Shown here: positions 51,845 through 61,147 of the stretch, in pieces
How positions within the stretch are numbered: position 1 is the stretch's first letter
Layout: each line of letters starts with the position of its first letter
Source of the DNA: Billgrantia sulfidoxydans
GTDB taxonomy: Bacteria; Pseudomonadota; Gammaproteobacteria; Pseudomonadales; Halomonadaceae
DNA length: 64,000 nt
Direction of reading: 5' to 3'
Assembly (NCBI RefSeq): GCF_017868775.1
Contig: NZ_CP053381.1
Span: 1,798,001-1,862,000 of the forward strand
Translations under genes and position numbers: made by a program
Notes under the pieces: generated by a model
The model's input: the letters and a program-made list of their open reading frames with translations, nothing else
What the model was told of the DNA's origin: nothing
Database searches by the model: none

Positions 51845-54037
51845 ATGGAAATCAAAGTCAATTTTCTCGAAAATCTCAGGCTTGAAGCCAAGTTTGACGA
51901 TTTCACCGTCATCACCGACCAGCCCATTCGCTACAAGGGCGACGGCTCGGCGCCAAGCCCCTTCGACTACTTCCTGGCGTCCTCCGCGCTGTGCGCGGCC
52001 TATTTCGTGCGGGTGTACTGCAAGGCGCGCGACATCCCCACCGAGAACATCCGGCTCTCGCAGAACAACATCGTCGACCCCGAGAACCGCTACAACCAGA
52101 TCTTCAAGATCCAGGTCGAGCTGCCGGAAGACATCTCCGAGAAGGATCGCGAGGGCATCCTGCGCTCCATCGACCGCTGCACGGTCAAGAAGGTGGTGCA
52201 GACCGGCCCCGACTTCCAGATCGAGACGGTGGAGAACCTCGACGAGGACGCCCAGGCGCTCCTGATGGTGCAGCCCGACGAGGAGGCCTACACCTGGATC
52301 GAGGGCAAGGACCTGCCGCTGGAGCAGACCATCGCCAACATGTCCGGCATCCTGGCGGAGCTGGGCATGAAGATCGAGATCGCCTCTTGGCGCAACATCG
52401 TGCCCCACGTGTGGTCGCTGCACATTCGCGACGCCGCCTCGCCGATGTGCTTCACCAACGGCAAGGGCGCCACCAAGGAGAGCGCGCTGTGCTCGGCGCT
52501 GGGCGAGTTCATCGAACGCCTGAGCTGCAACTTCTTCTACAACGACCAGTTCTTCGGCGAGGAGATCGCGAACAGCGCCTTCGTGCACTACCCCAACGAG
52601 GAGTGGTTCAAGCCGGGGCCCAACGACGCGCTGCCCGAAGGCATCCTCGACGACTACACCCGCGAGATCTACGACCCCGAGGGCGAGCTGCGCGGCTCGC
52701 ACCTGATCGACACCAACTCCGGCAAGCGGGAGCGGGGTATCGTCGCCTTGCCCTTCGTGCGCCAGTCGGACGGCGAGACGGTCTACTTTCCCTCCAACCT
52801 GATCGAGAACCTCTATCTCAGCAACGGCATGAGCGCCGGCAACACGCTGCAGGAAGCCCAGGTGCAGTGCCTCTCGGAGATCTTCGAGCGGGCGGTGAAG
52901 CGCGAGATCCTCGAGCAGGAGCTGGCGCTGCCCGACGTGCCCATGGCAGTGCTCGAGCGCTACCCGGCCATCCTCGAAGGCATCCAGGCGCTGGAGGCCC
53001 AGGGCTTCCCGGTGCTGGTCAAGGACGCCTCGCTCGGCGGCCAGTTCCCGGTGATGTGCGTGACCCTGATGAACCCGCGTACCGGCGGCGTGTTTGCCTC
53101 CTTCGGCGCCCACCCCAGCTTCGAGGTGGCGCTGGAGCGCAGCCTCACAGAGCTGCTGCAGGGTCGCAGCTTCGAGGGCCTGAACGACTTCCTGCCGCCG
53201 ACCTTCAACTCCCAGGCCGTCAGTGAGCCGAACAACTTCGTCGAGCACTTCATCGACTCCTCGGGGCTGGTTTCGTGGCGCTTCTTCAGCGCGAAGAGCG
53301 ATGTCGAGTTCGTCGACTGGGACTTCTCCGGCACCAACGCGGAGGAAGCGGCGACCCTGTTCGGTATTCTGGAAGAGATGGGCAACGAGGTGTACGTGGC
53401 CGTGCACGAGGACCTGGGCGCGCCGGTGTGCCGCATCCTGGTGCCAGGCTACTCCGAGGTGTACCCGGTGGACGACCTGATCTGGGATAACACCAACATG
53501 GCCCTGGATTACCGCGAGGACATCCTCAACCTCCATGCGCTGAACGACGGCCAGCTGGCCGACCTGCTGGCGCGCCTGGAGGAGAGCCAGCTCGACGAGC
53601 ACATGGACATCATCACCCTCATCGGCATCGAGTTCGACGAGAATACCGTGTGGGGGCAGCTCACCATTCTCGAGCTGAAGCTGCTGATCCACCTCGCCCT
53701 GGGGCAGCACGAAGAGGCGCTGGAGCGGGTCGAGATGTTCCAGCAGTACAACGACAACACCGTGGAGCGCGGGCTGTTCTACCAGGCCATGGCTGCGGTG
53801 CTGGAGATCGTGCTCGACGACGAGCTGGAGCTCGACGACTACCGGCACAACCTCACCCGCATGTTCGGCGAAGAGACCATGGCCGCGGTGATCGGTTCGG
53901 TGACTGGCGAGGTGCGCTTCCACGGCCTCACGCCCACCAGCATGCAGCTCGAAGGCCTGGAGAAGCACCAGCGGTTGATCGAGAGCTACAAGAAGCTGCA
54001 CGCCCACCGCGCCAGGCGGGCGGGCGTGGCGCTGTAA
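51845..54037 (+). CDS. ycaO: OsmC-YcaO fusion protein
   Basis: A 730-residue protein. Residues 1-145 are an OsmC-type domain with redox cysteines (Cys 50 in SSALCAAYF and Cys 112 in IDRCTVKK), as in organic peroxide reductases. Residues about 150-590 are a YcaO domain with ATP-binding segments GKGATKESALCSALGEF in part near 206-222 and the downstream QCLSEIFERAVK. The C-terminal 130 residues are helical and TPR-like. E. coli YcaO (586 residues) is linked to ribosomal S12 methylthiolation by RimO, and some YcaO enzymes make azolines or thioamides. No leader-peptide gene is visible nearby, so a RimO-related role is more likely. Confidence 0.88.
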   Translation: MEIKVNFLENLRLEAKFDDFTVITDQPIRYKGDGSAPSPFDYFLASSALCAAYFVRVYCKARDIPTENIRLSQNNIVDPENRYNQIFKIQVELPEDISEKDREGILRSIDRCTVKKVVQTGPDFQIETVENLDEDAQALLMVQPDEEAYTWIEGKDLPLEQTIANMSGILAELGMKIEIASWRNIVPHVWSLHIRDAASPMCFTNGKGATKESALCSALGEFIERLSCNFFYNDQFFGEEIANSAFVHYPNEEWFKPGPNDALPEGILDDYTREIYDPEGELRGSHLIDTNSGKRERGIVALPFVRQSDGETVYFPSNLIENLYLSNGMSAGNTLQEAQVQCLSEIFERAVKREILEQELALPDVPMAVLERYPAILEGIQALEAQGFPVLVKDASLGGQFPVMCVTLMNPRTGGVFASFGAHPSFEVALERSLTELLQGRSFEGLNDFLPPTFNSQAVSEPNNFVEHFIDSSGLVSWRFFSAKSDVEFVDWDFSGTNAEEAATLFGILEEMGNEVYVAVHEDLGAPVCRILVPGYSEVYPVDDLIWDNTNMALDYREDILNLHALNDGQLADLLARLEESQLDEHMDIITLIGIEFDENTVWGQLTILELKLLIHLALGQHEEALERVEMFQQYNDNTVERGLFYQAMAAVLEIVLDDELELDDYRHNLTRMFGEETMAAVIGSVTGEVRFHGLTPTSMQLEGLEKHQRLIESYKKLHAHRARRAGVAL

Positions 54038-54067
54038 GCCGAACGAGCACCAGCTCCGTGCTCACAA

Positions 54068-54101
54068 GCGCCCCGGGTCAGTTCATACTGGCTCGGGGCG
54101 C
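54068..54101 (+). terminator. Terminator hairpin after the OsmC-YcaO gene
   Basis: An 8-bp stem (GCGCCCCG with CGGGGCGC) is extended inside by a CAGT/ACTG pairing, then AGCGTTTGG. It lies about 30 bases after the stop codon and most likely ends this transcript. Confidence 0.6.
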
Positions 54102-54140
54102 AGCGTTTGGCGCCTCTATCGATAAGAAAAGGAGCCTGCA

Positions 54141-54614
54141 ATGGCCAAGGTGGCAATTTTCGTCGACGTCCAGAACGTCTACTACACGGTGCGGGAGGCG
54201 TATCGACGCCATTTCGACTACAACGCGTTCTGGGCAGAGGCCACGGCTGGCAGGGAAGTCGTCACGGCCATTGCCTATGCCATCGACCGGGGCGACCGGA
54301 AGCAGCGCGAGTTTCAGGCTATCCTTCGCGCCATAGGATTCGAGGTGAAGCTGAAGCCATTCATCCAGAGAGCGGACGGCACCGCAAAAGGCGATTGGGA
54401 TGTCGGCATTGCCCTCGATGCCATCGAATACGCCGAGCAGGCGGATGTCATCGTGCTGGTCTCGGGAGACGGCGATTTCGACCTGCTGGTGGACAAGCTC
54501 CGTCAAGTGCACGGCAAGAGGGTCGAGGTCTATGGCGTGCCGCAGTTGACGGCAGCTTCGATAAAGCGAGCGGCGACCGAGTTCAAGCCGATCGGGGAAA
54601 AGCTTCTGTTGTGA
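54141..54614 (+). CDS. NYN-domain protein (LabA/DUF88-like, putative RNase)
   Basis: A 157-residue single NYN domain, a PIN-like nuclease fold. Acidic active-site candidates are visible: VDVQN (Asp 9, Asn 12), DWDVGIALDA near 91-100 and SGDGDFDLLVD near 108-118. This matches the LabA/DUF88 family; related eukaryotic NYN proteins are RNases. AAAAGGAGCC precedes ATG 54141. It is separated from the OsmC-YcaO gene by a hairpin. No toxin-antitoxin partner is seen nearby. Confidence 0.82.
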   Translation: MAKVAIFVDVQNVYYTVREAYRRHFDYNAFWAEATAGREVVTAIAYAIDRGDRKQREFQAILRAIGFEVKLKPFIQRADGTAKGDWDVGIALDAIEYAEQADVIVLVSGDGDFDLLVDKLRQVHGKRVEVYGVPQLTAASIKRAATEFKPIGEKLLL

Positions 54615-54670
54615 CATGACTCTTCGTCCTACGGCGCCACTACAGGAATGTATCGCATGCAGGAGGCAAC

Positions 54671-55021
54671 GTGCCGGAATTGGTAAAAGCGGTTGCAGAG
54701 TGGGGAGTGACGATCACCGAGATCGTCGGCATCCTGATTATCGTCGGATTTGCCTTATATGCCCTGGTGGTTGTACCGCTCCTTCGGTTGAAGCATCACC
54801 AAGCCAACGAGATCTATACCGAGGTCCGTCAACGACTTGGTAGAGGTATCCTGCTTGGCCTGGAATTTCTCGTGGCAGCAGACATCATTCATACCGTGGC
54901 GGTGGAGCTGACCTTCGAGACGGTAGGCATACTCGCCATCATCGTGCTGATACGCACCTTCCTCAGCTTCACGTTGGAAGTCGAGCTGTCCGGGCGCTGG
55001 CCGTGGCAGAAGAAGGAGTAG
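54671..55021 (+). CDS. DUF1622 membrane protein
   Basis: A 116-residue protein of the DUF1622 family with three membrane segments (residues 14-38, 58-78, 82-105). The pattern RLGRGILLGLEFLVAADIIHTV is partly visible. The function is unknown. GTG 54671 follows AGGAGGCAAC, which fixes the start. It is 56 bases after the NYN gene and may share its transcript. Confidence 0.75.
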   Translation: MPELVKAVAEWGVTITEIVGILIIVGFALYALVVVPLLRLKHHQANEIYTEVRQRLGRGILLGLEFLVAADIIHTVAVELTFETVGILAIIVLIRTFLSFTLEVELSGRWPWQKKE

Positions 55022-55138
55022 GCATGGCCCCGCCACGGCGAACGTCGGCCGAAAGCCTCGTATCTCGGCTGCTCTAAGCTGGCCCTATGCCAGCTTCTCG
55101 GTGCATGGACGTTACCTCTAGCCAACAAGAGGCCTCGC

Positions 55139-55552
55139 ATGAACGTATTCAAGACAACAACGTTAACCAAGCCTACCGCCGACGAGCTCCATACCTTGTT
55201 CCAGCAGACGACCTGGGCGGCGGACCGCACCCTTGGAGACATCGAAGCGATGATCGCACGCCTCGATGTTTTCGTCTGCATTCGTCAAGAAGGCAAGCTG
55301 GTGGGGTTCGCAAGGGCCCTTACTGACGGTGTGTACCGCGCCCATCTCGACGACATCGTGGTCGACGCCCAGGTGCGGGGGGCAGGGCTGGGGCGGTCGC
55401 TGGTCGATTCACTTCTGAAGCAGCTCTCCCGCGTAGAGGAGGTATTTCTCAATGCCGGGGAAGAACTGGTGCCATTCTACTCAAGAAGCGGCTTCAAGCT
55501 CTTCGAGGGACGAACCATGGTACTTACCCGATCGCAGTCAAGCGATGCCTGA
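55139..55552 (+). CDS. GNAT N-acetyltransferase
   Basis: A 137-residue GNAT enzyme. The acetyl-CoA pyrophosphate loop VRGAGLGRSLVDSLLKQL in part is near 85-100, and the short N-terminal region TADELHTLFQQTTWAA precedes LDVFVCIRQEGKLVGFARAL. The C-terminus GFKLFEGRTMVL is typical. The substrate is unknown. ATG 55139 starts the family pattern at once. Confidence 0.8.
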   Translation: MNVFKTTTLTKPTADELHTLFQQTTWAADRTLGDIEAMIARLDVFVCIRQEGKLVGFARALTDGVYRAHLDDIVVDAQVRGAGLGRSLVDSLLKQLSRVEEVFLNAGEELVPFYSRSGFKLFEGRTMVLTRSQSSDA

Positions 55553-55662
55553 GCAGCTATCCGGGAGCGTTATCGGCTAGCACCGTCCAGGTATCTTGGT
55601 GTCGAATGGCTTGCCGGCCATTCCAGCGAAGGGTACTGGGCAGGGAAGACGGCGAAACCGAC

Positions 55663-56340
55663 ATGGACAAAGACTTTGCGGGCTATGCTGGACACCCTTC
55701 GGATGGCATTCTTGAAAACCTCAGCATCCAGAACAATGTGCATGAGGGCCATTTGAGTACAGCGAAACACATTCTCGAGCAGCTTGCCGGCTGCTTACTT
55801 CCCGACTGGCAACTCGTCGAACCTCTGCTTCGGCGCAAGACGTTACAGCCCGGCGATGCCCTCTTTCGGGACGGCGTCGTCCACCCCTTCGTCTACTTCG
55901 TGGAAAGCGGGATCATCAAAATGATCTACGAAACCGATGAAGGCGATGCCTGGGTCAAGGCTTTTGTCGCTGAGAGCAGGTTTTTTGCCAGCCTTGCCGC
56001 GCTTTCACCGGGCGGGGTCACCAGCTTCAGCGCCATCGCGGCCTGTCCGGCTGTGGTCGAATCGTTGCCCTATCAGATCCTGGATCAGCTCGCCGACAGG
56101 CACCCCCAATGGCAGCGCGCCCTAAGGCGCTCGTTCGAGCTCTATGGCTTTCGCAAGGAATGCCGCGAACGCGACCTGCTGACGCTCTCCGCCGAGGAGC
56201 GCTATCGGCGCTTCATCGAGGAATACCCTCACATCGCCGCGCGCCTGGCCGACCGGGACATAGCCGGCTACGTTCGCGTCACCCCGGCGTCTCTTAGTCG
56301 AATCAAGGCGCGAATCAGGCAGGCTCATACTCGCGTATGA
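55663..56340 (+). CDS. Crp/Fnr-family regulator
   Basis: A 225-residue regulator of the Crp/Fnr type. A cyclic-nucleotide-binding-like beta roll (residues 45-130: LQPGDALFRDGVVHPFVYFVESGIIKMIYE) is followed by a C-terminal helix-turn-helix (DRDIAGYVRVTPASLSRIKARI). It lacks the N-terminal cysteines of Fnr, and no cAMP ligands are evident, so the signal is unknown. ATG 55663 is used; a frame back to 55606 is open but lacks support. It is followed at about 110 bases by the PAS-GGDEF gene, which it may regulate. Confidence 0.82.
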   Translation: MDKDFAGYAGHPSDGILENLSIQNNVHEGHLSTAKHILEQLAGCLLPDWQLVEPLLRRKTLQPGDALFRDGVVHPFVYFVESGIIKMIYETDEGDAWVKAFVAESRFFASLAALSPGGVTSFSAIAACPAVVESLPYQILDQLADRHPQWQRALRRSFELYGFRKECRERDLLTLSAEERYRRFIEEYPHIAARLADRDIAGYVRVTPASLSRIKARIRQAHTRV

Positions 56341-56451
56341 GCTCGATAGTCATAATTTGCTCTGTTTCCCGGCCTCGCTATGTCAGAGTCATGGCTAGTG
56401 AGGCGAGAACCTGCACGGACGCGTCCAGCGATATGCAGAGGCCATGAATCC

Positions 56452-57399
56452 ATGAGTATCGGTGCCGCAGAGTTGAGCGTGGATACCGCCATTTACAAGA
56501 CGCTGCTGGAGTCTACCCAGGCCATCCCCTGGAAGATCGACTGGCAGACGATGCGCTTCGCCTATGTCGGCCCGCAGATCGAGCGCCTGCTGGGCTGGCC
56601 CCAGGGTAGTTGGATCGGTATCGACGACTGGGTCGAGCGCATGCACCCGGAGGACCGCGAGCGGGTCGTCGGCTTCTGTGTGGCCCAGTCCAAGGCGGGA
56701 GTCGACCATGAGGCGGATTACCGCGCGCTGAAGGCCGACGGCAGCTACGTGTGGATTCGCGACGTCGTGCACGTGGTACGCAAAGACAACGGTGAAGCGG
56801 AAGCGCTGATCGGCTTCATGTTCGACATCAGCGAGCGCAAGAAGAATGAGGAGAAACTGCTGCGGCTCCAGCGTGAGCTGGAGGAGCTCTCCTATCAGGA
56901 TGGCCTGACCGGTGTCGCCAACCGGCGCCTGCTCGACTCCATACTGGAGTCGGAGTGGGCGAGTGCTCGGCGCTCCGGCCAGCCTCTATCGTTCATCATG
57001 CTCGATATTGACTGCTTCAAGCAGTACAACGATCACTACGGTCATCTCGCAGGCGACGACTGCCTGCGCCGCGTGGCGCAGATACTGGGCTCGTCGGCCG
57101 TGCGGCCGCGCGACCTGCTGGCGCGCTTCGGCGGCGAGGAGTTCGCCCTCGTGCTGCCCGAGACGGACCAGGAAGCCGCCTGTCAGGTGGCGGAGCGCTG
57201 TCGAGCCGCCCTCAGTGACGAGGCCATTCCTCATCGCGCTTCCGATGTCTCTCACCTCGTCACCGTCAGCATGGGAGTGGCCACCGCTAATCCAGCGGAT
57301 GGCGGTGGTCAGGCCTCGCTGATCGAAAAGGCGGATAGGCTGCTTTACCGGGCCAAGCAGGGTGGGCGCGATTGTATCGTTGCGGAGGGAAAGCTGTAG
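56452..57399 (+). CDS. PAS-GGDEF diguanylate cyclase
   Basis: A 315-residue soluble cyclase. A PAS domain with a PAC tail (residues about 18-135: IPWKIDWQTMRFAYVGPQIERLLGWPQGSW and ADGSYVWIRDVVHVV) precedes a GGDEF domain with GGEEF near 227. An RxxD I-site (RPRD) lies five residues upstream. It should make c-di-GMP with product feedback. ATG 56452 has AGAGG about ten bases upstream. The 24-residue extension from 56380 is unsupported. It is convergent with the sulfite dehydrogenase unit across a strong palindrome. Confidence 0.88.
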   Translation: MSIGAAELSVDTAIYKTLLESTQAIPWKIDWQTMRFAYVGPQIERLLGWPQGSWIGIDDWVERMHPEDRERVVGFCVAQSKAGVDHEADYRALKADGSYVWIRDVVHVVRKDNGEAEALIGFMFDISERKKNEEKLLRLQRELEELSYQDGLTGVANRRLLDSILESEWASARRSGQPLSFIMLDIDCFKQYNDHYGHLAGDDCLRRVAQILGSSAVRPRDLLARFGGEEFALVLPETDQEAACQVAERCRAALSDEAIPHRASDVSHLVTVSMGVATANPADGGGQASLIEKADRLLYRAKQGGRDCIVAEGKL

Positions 57400-57431
57400 G
57401 GGCAGCTTCCGTCCGGTAGAAGTGCCTCGAT

Positions 57432-57455
57432 GCAGGCCCCTCGCGAGGGGCCTGC
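57432..57455. terminator. Bidirectional terminator palindrome
   Basis: GCAGGCCCCTCG and CGAGGGGCCTGC form a perfect 24-base palindrome (57432-57455). It folds into a stem of about 10 bp with a CGCG loop, between the convergent GGDEF and cytochrome genes. Neither side has a T tract. Confidence 0.6.
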
Positions 57456-57460
57456 TGGGA

Positions 57461-57841
57461 TCAGTCAGCATCGGCAACCGTAGGATACGGATTATCCGGC
57501 ATAAGCGTGCGCGGCAGTGCAGGACGCCGTGTGTCTTCCTTGGGGCCGTAGTACTCGGCAAGGTAATCGAGGATGGTTTCCTCGGTCTCGGCTTCGAACT
57601 CCCATAGCCCCTGGGTATCCTGCATCCAGCGGATCAGACTCTCCCAATGGTTGCGGGTCCCGCTGTTCTGAGTCACCAGGTTGGCCGAATGGCAGGCGGT
57701 GCAGTTGTTGCGCACCGTCTCCCATCCTTCGGCTTTTATCAGACCGGTATCTGAATCGGTTTCTTGAGCCGGCGCGGCAATCGAGAAGCAGAAGATGGCG
57801 GCACCAAGGGGCGTGATGACAAGCCTGTTTGAGCGCTTCAT
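57461..57841 (-). CDS. Monoheme cytochrome c (sulfite dehydrogenase partner)
   Basis: A 126-residue exported cytochrome. A signal peptide ends near AQ (residue 26), and the heme site NCTACHS is at Cys 47/Cys 50/His 51. A C-terminal Met (in TLMPDNPYP) may be the second ligand. The gene lies 10 bases after the molybdenum oxidoreductase gene in the same direction, the arrangement of SorAB-type sulfite dehydrogenases, where the cytochrome accepts electrons from the Mo center. The size fits that role. Confidence 0.85.
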   Translation of the reverse strand: MKRSNRLVITPLGAAIFCFSIAAPAQETDSDTGLIKAEGWETVRNNCTACHSANLVTQNSGTRNHWESLIRWMQDTQGLWEFEAETEETILDYLAEYYGPKEDTRRPALPRTLMPDNPYPTVADAD

Positions 57842-57851
57842 GGATACCCCC

Positions 57852-59183
57852 CTAGGTAACCTGAACCGCTATGCGGTGGCAGGCATTGTTGAGGTAGCCC
57901 TTGGGATTCCATCCCGGTACCACCATGGGCTGAGATCTCCCTTCCGAATCGGTGGCTTTGGCCCAGACCTCATAGTAGCCGGGTTCCGGAAACCCCACCG
58001 TGGCGATCCAACGCTGCCAGGCCAGTCGATTGGGAGGCGGCTGCAGGTCAGCCTTCTGCCAGGTGGTGCCGAAATCGATGGAGACATGGACTTCCTCTAC
58101 CGAAAGGTCGCCTGCCCAGGCATGGCCACGTACCGTCAACGATTCGCCAAGAGCATGCTCGATACCCGAGCGAGGGTACGTCACCAGCGACTTCACCGGC
58201 ATCGATTCGATGGTTTCGAAGTCCTCGTCGGGCACCACGCTGCCCGGAGCCACCGGATATTTGGGCATACTGTAGGAAGGCGGCGCCATCTTGGCACCAT
58301 CATGCTTCTGGTTGCGAACCACGATCCGCTTTAACCATTTGCCGGAAACGGAGCCTGGCCAGCCGGCGCAGACGAGCCGCAGGGGATATCCGTTCAAGTG
58401 GGGGATATCCTCATCGTTCATTGCCCAGGCGATCAGCGACTCGTCTTCGAGCGCCTTCTCCATGGGCACGCCGCGCGAGATCGCTTCCTTGTTGGGATCG
58501 CCACTGGCATGACGGTCGGTGCCGTAGTAGCCGATGTAGACGGCGTCATCCTTGATCCCACAGGCTTCCAATACATCGCGCAGGCGTACGCCTGTGAACG
58601 TCGGGCAGGCCACCGCGCCGGTCGTCCACTGGTTGCCGCTGGCCGAGGGTACGTACTCGCTGCGGCCATTGCCGCCGCACTCCACTTGTAACTGCAGGGT
58701 GTGGTGTTCGAAGCGCTCCTTGAGGTCGGCGATGGTGAAAGTTTGAGGGTTCTCGCAGGACTCGCCGGCAATCTCCAGCTCCCAAGTGTCGGCATCGATG
58801 CTTTCCAACTCGGGGGGAATGCCGTTGTTGCGCACGAACATGTGCTTCGCCGGCGTGATGTCGTCATCGAGCAGGTGGGCCGGGGTCTCTGCATTGATGG
58901 GGCGATCATTGAGTACAGTCAGGCCCTCCTTGCCCTCGAGCGTGAAGGGCTCGTCACTCTGTGCCAACGCGGCTGGGATCAGCCCACCGGGCATGCGGTC
59001 GGCAAACGGAATGGAGCCACCCACGGCAGCGGCCATGGCCAGCAGGCTAGAGCGCTTTAGAAAACCACGGCGAGTCAGTGGATCGACTTCGCGGCCCCAC
59101 AGCAGGCGATCTGCCGCTTCGGGATCTTCTGCGTAAAGCGCGTGGATGCCTCGGGTTCGGTTATTGGTAGGAAGTTTCGTCAT
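57852..59183 (-). CDS. Sulfite oxidase-family molybdopterin enzyme (SorA/SoxC-like)
   Basis: A 443-residue enzyme of the sulfite oxidase fold. A Tat signal is visible (TRRGFLKRSS near 36-46), so it is folded with Mo-pterin and exported. The Mo-ligand Cys is in LQVECGGNGRS near 168. An Ig-like dimerisation domain occupies the C-terminal 110 residues. A cytochrome c gene follows immediately. The likely reaction is sulfite to sulfate in the periplasm. SoxC or another substrate (e.g. a methionine sulfoxide-like compound) cannot be excluded. It is divergent from the acyl-CoA synthetase gene with 245 bases between starts. Confidence 0.86.
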   Translation of the reverse strand: MTKLPTNNRTRGIHALYAEDPEAADRLLWGREVDPLTRRGFLKRSSLLAMAAAVGGSIPFADRMPGGLIPAALAQSDEPFTLEGKEGLTVLNDRPINAETPAHLLDDDITPAKHMFVRNNGIPPELESIDADTWELEIAGESCENPQTFTIADLKERFEHHTLQLQVECGGNGRSEYVPSASGNQWTTGAVACPTFTGVRLRDVLEACGIKDDAVYIGYYGTDRHASGDPNKEAISRGVPMEKALEDESLIAWAMNDEDIPHLNGYPLRLVCAGWPGSVSGKWLKRIVVRNQKHDGAKMAPPSYSMPKYPVAPGSVVPDEDFETIESMPVKSLVTYPRSGIEHALGESLTVRGHAWAGDLSVEEVHVSIDFGTTWQKADLQPPPNRLAWQRWIATVGFPEPGYYEVWAKATDSEGRSQPMVVPGWNPKGYLNNACHRIAVQVT

Positions 59184-59428
59184 GGCGCTGCTCCAGGCAG
59201 GCCTTGGCGCCGAGCTCCCTTGTGCGCCGTGCCGGAATTGTCGTTGTCGTGATGGAGTTGTCCTTTACTCCTCGTCTTTCGTTATTCCAGATTAGCAGTA
59301 AACTCTGGAAGCAACTGGCAAGTCGCACTTAACTTGATGTTCGTCATGATGGCCCTTCGGGAATTCGCACTACGCTTCGATGACCACACGTCATAACCCA
59401 TGACAGGCTGTCACCCAGGAGGTGGGCG

Positions 59429-61147
59429 ATGCGGCTGTCCCCGACCCTGCCAGATTATGCTGCTGCACGGGCGTCGTTTAACTGGAGCGATGCCCGTGCA
59501 CAGCTCAACGGAATGCCTGCTGGGATCAACATTTCCCACGCGGCTCTCGACCGCCACCTCGGTACGCCCACTGCAAACCAGACGGCGATCCGATTTTTGC
59601 CCCGCGAGGGCGACCCCGTCGATATCAGCTATCGTGAGCTGGCGGCGCGGGCCAACCGCTTTGCCAACCTGCTGGCCACGCTGGGCCTGCAACCGGGTGA
59701 CGGCGTCTACTGCCTGGCCCATCGCATCCCTGACCTCTACGCCGCCGCCCTGGGCACACTGAAGCACGGTGGCGTTTTCACCCCTTTGTTTTCTGCCTTT
59801 GGGCCGGAGCCGATTCGCTCACGGGTGGAGATCGGTGCGCCGGTGGCCATCGTCACCACCGAGCGACTCTATCGTCGCAAGCTTGCCGACTGGATCCACA
59901 AGATGCCCTCCGTGAAGCATGTATTGCTGATTGGTGGGGTGGGGGAGGCGCCGCGGGGAACCCTGGATGTCGACGATGTCCTTCGCGACCAGTCGGCGGA
60001 ATACGCGACCCGGGCCATGAACCCCGAAGACCCGGCGCTGTTGCACTTCACCAGCGGCACCACGGGGCGGCCCAAGGGCGCCATTCATGTGCATGAGGCG
60101 GTAGTGGCCCATCACATCACAGGCCAGTACGCTCTGGACCTGCATCCAGGTGATATCTACTGGTGCACCGCCGATCCCGGCTGGGTCACCGGCACCTCCT
60201 ACGGCATCATCGCGCCGCTCACCAATGGCGTGACGATGGTGGTGGACGAAGAGGAATTCGATGCCGAGCGCTGGTACCGCATCCTCCAGGACCAGAAGGT
60301 AGCGGTCTGGTACACCGCGCCCACGGCCATCCGCATGTTGATGAAGCTAGGGCCGGAGCTGGCACGTCGCTACGATCTATCGAATCTACGCTTCCTCGCC
60401 AGCGTGGGCGAGCCGCTGAATCCAGAAGCGGTGTACTGGGGCAGGGCAACGCTGGGGCTGCCCTTCCACGACAACTGGTGGCAGACGGAGACCGGCGGGA
60501 TCATGATCGCCAACTTCGCCAGCATGGCGATTAAGCCTGGCTCCATGGGGCGCCCCGTGCCCGGTATCGAAGCCGGTGTGGCAAGGCGCACCAGCGCCGG
60601 TATCGAACTGATCGAGGAGCCGGACGAGACCGGCGAGCTGGTCCTCAAGACTCCTTGGCCCTCGATGTTTCGCGGGTATCTGCATGAAGAGGCGCGCTAC
60701 CGCCAGTGTTTCGCCGGCGCCTGGTACCTCACCGGCGATCTGGCCCGCCGCGACGCGGAGGGCTACTTCTGGTTCATCGGCCGCGCCGACGACGTGATCA
60801 AATCCTCGGGGCACCTGATCGGCCCCTTCGAGGTAGAGAGCGTGTTGATGGAACACCCAGCAGTGGCCGAGGCAGGCGTGATCGGCATCCCCGACGAGAT
60901 CGCAGGCGAGACGGTCAAGGCCTTCGTGTCGCTCAAGCCCGGCCATGAACCCGGCGAGGCACTGCGCAAGGAGATCCTTGGTTTGGCACGCAAGCGTCTC
61001 GGGCCGGCCGTGGCACCCCGTCAAGTCGAGTTCCGCGATAGCCTGCCCAGCACGCGCAGCGGCAAGATCATGCGACGCTTGCTACGGGCCCAGGAGCTGG
61101 GGCTGCCGGAGGGCGATACATCAACGCTGGAAGGAGCCCGGGAATGA
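59429..61147 (+). CDS. Acyl-CoA synthetase (AMP-forming, acetate-CoA ligase-like)
   Basis: A 572-residue ANL-superfamily enzyme, closely resembling acetyl-CoA synthetases (AcsA) in its motifs: [12 protein letters not shown] near 206, [10 protein letters not shown] near 345, and the catalytic Lys in [13 protein letters not shown] near 545. It would activate a short carboxylic acid (acetate or propionate) with ATP and CoA. AGGAGGTG precedes ATG 59429. The stop overlaps the start of the downstream E1 gene (ATGA), linking acid activation and a TPP dehydrogenase in one operon. Fully sized AcsA is about 650 residues, so this is a shorter variant. Confidence 0.88.
   Translation: MRLSPTLPDYAAARASFNWSDARAQLNGMPAGINISHAALDRHLGTPTANQTAIRFLPREGDPVDISYRELAARANRFANLLATLGLQPGDGVYCLAHRIPDLYAAALGTLKHGGVFTPLFSAFGPEPIRSRVEIGAPVAIVTTERLYRRKLADWIHKMPSVKHVLLIGGVGEAPRGTLDVDDVLRDQSAEYATRAMNPEDPALLHFTSGTTGRPKGAIHVHEAVVAHHITGQYALDLHPGDIYWCTADPGWVTGTSYGIIAPLTNGVTMVVDEEEFDAERWYRILQDQKVAVWYTAPTAIRMLMKLGPELARRYDLSNLRFLASVGEPLNPEAVYWGRATLGLPFHDNWWQTETGGIMIANFASMAIKPGSMGRPVPGIEAGVARRTSAGIELIEEPDETGELVLKTPWPSMFRGYLHEEARYRQCFAGAWYLTGDLARRDAEGYFWFIGRADDVIKSSGHLIGPFEVESVLMEHPAVAEAGVIGIPDEIAGETVKAFVSLKPGHEPGEALRKEILGLARKRLGPAVAPRQVEFRDSLPSTRSGKIMRRLLRAQELGLPEGDTSTLEGARE

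Noticed and set aside
51686..54007. A 773-residue frame antisense to the OsmC-YcaO gene.
   Set aside because: The plus-strand protein has clear OsmC and YcaO motifs. The antisense frame has low-complexity Val/His/Glu-rich sequence and no domain.
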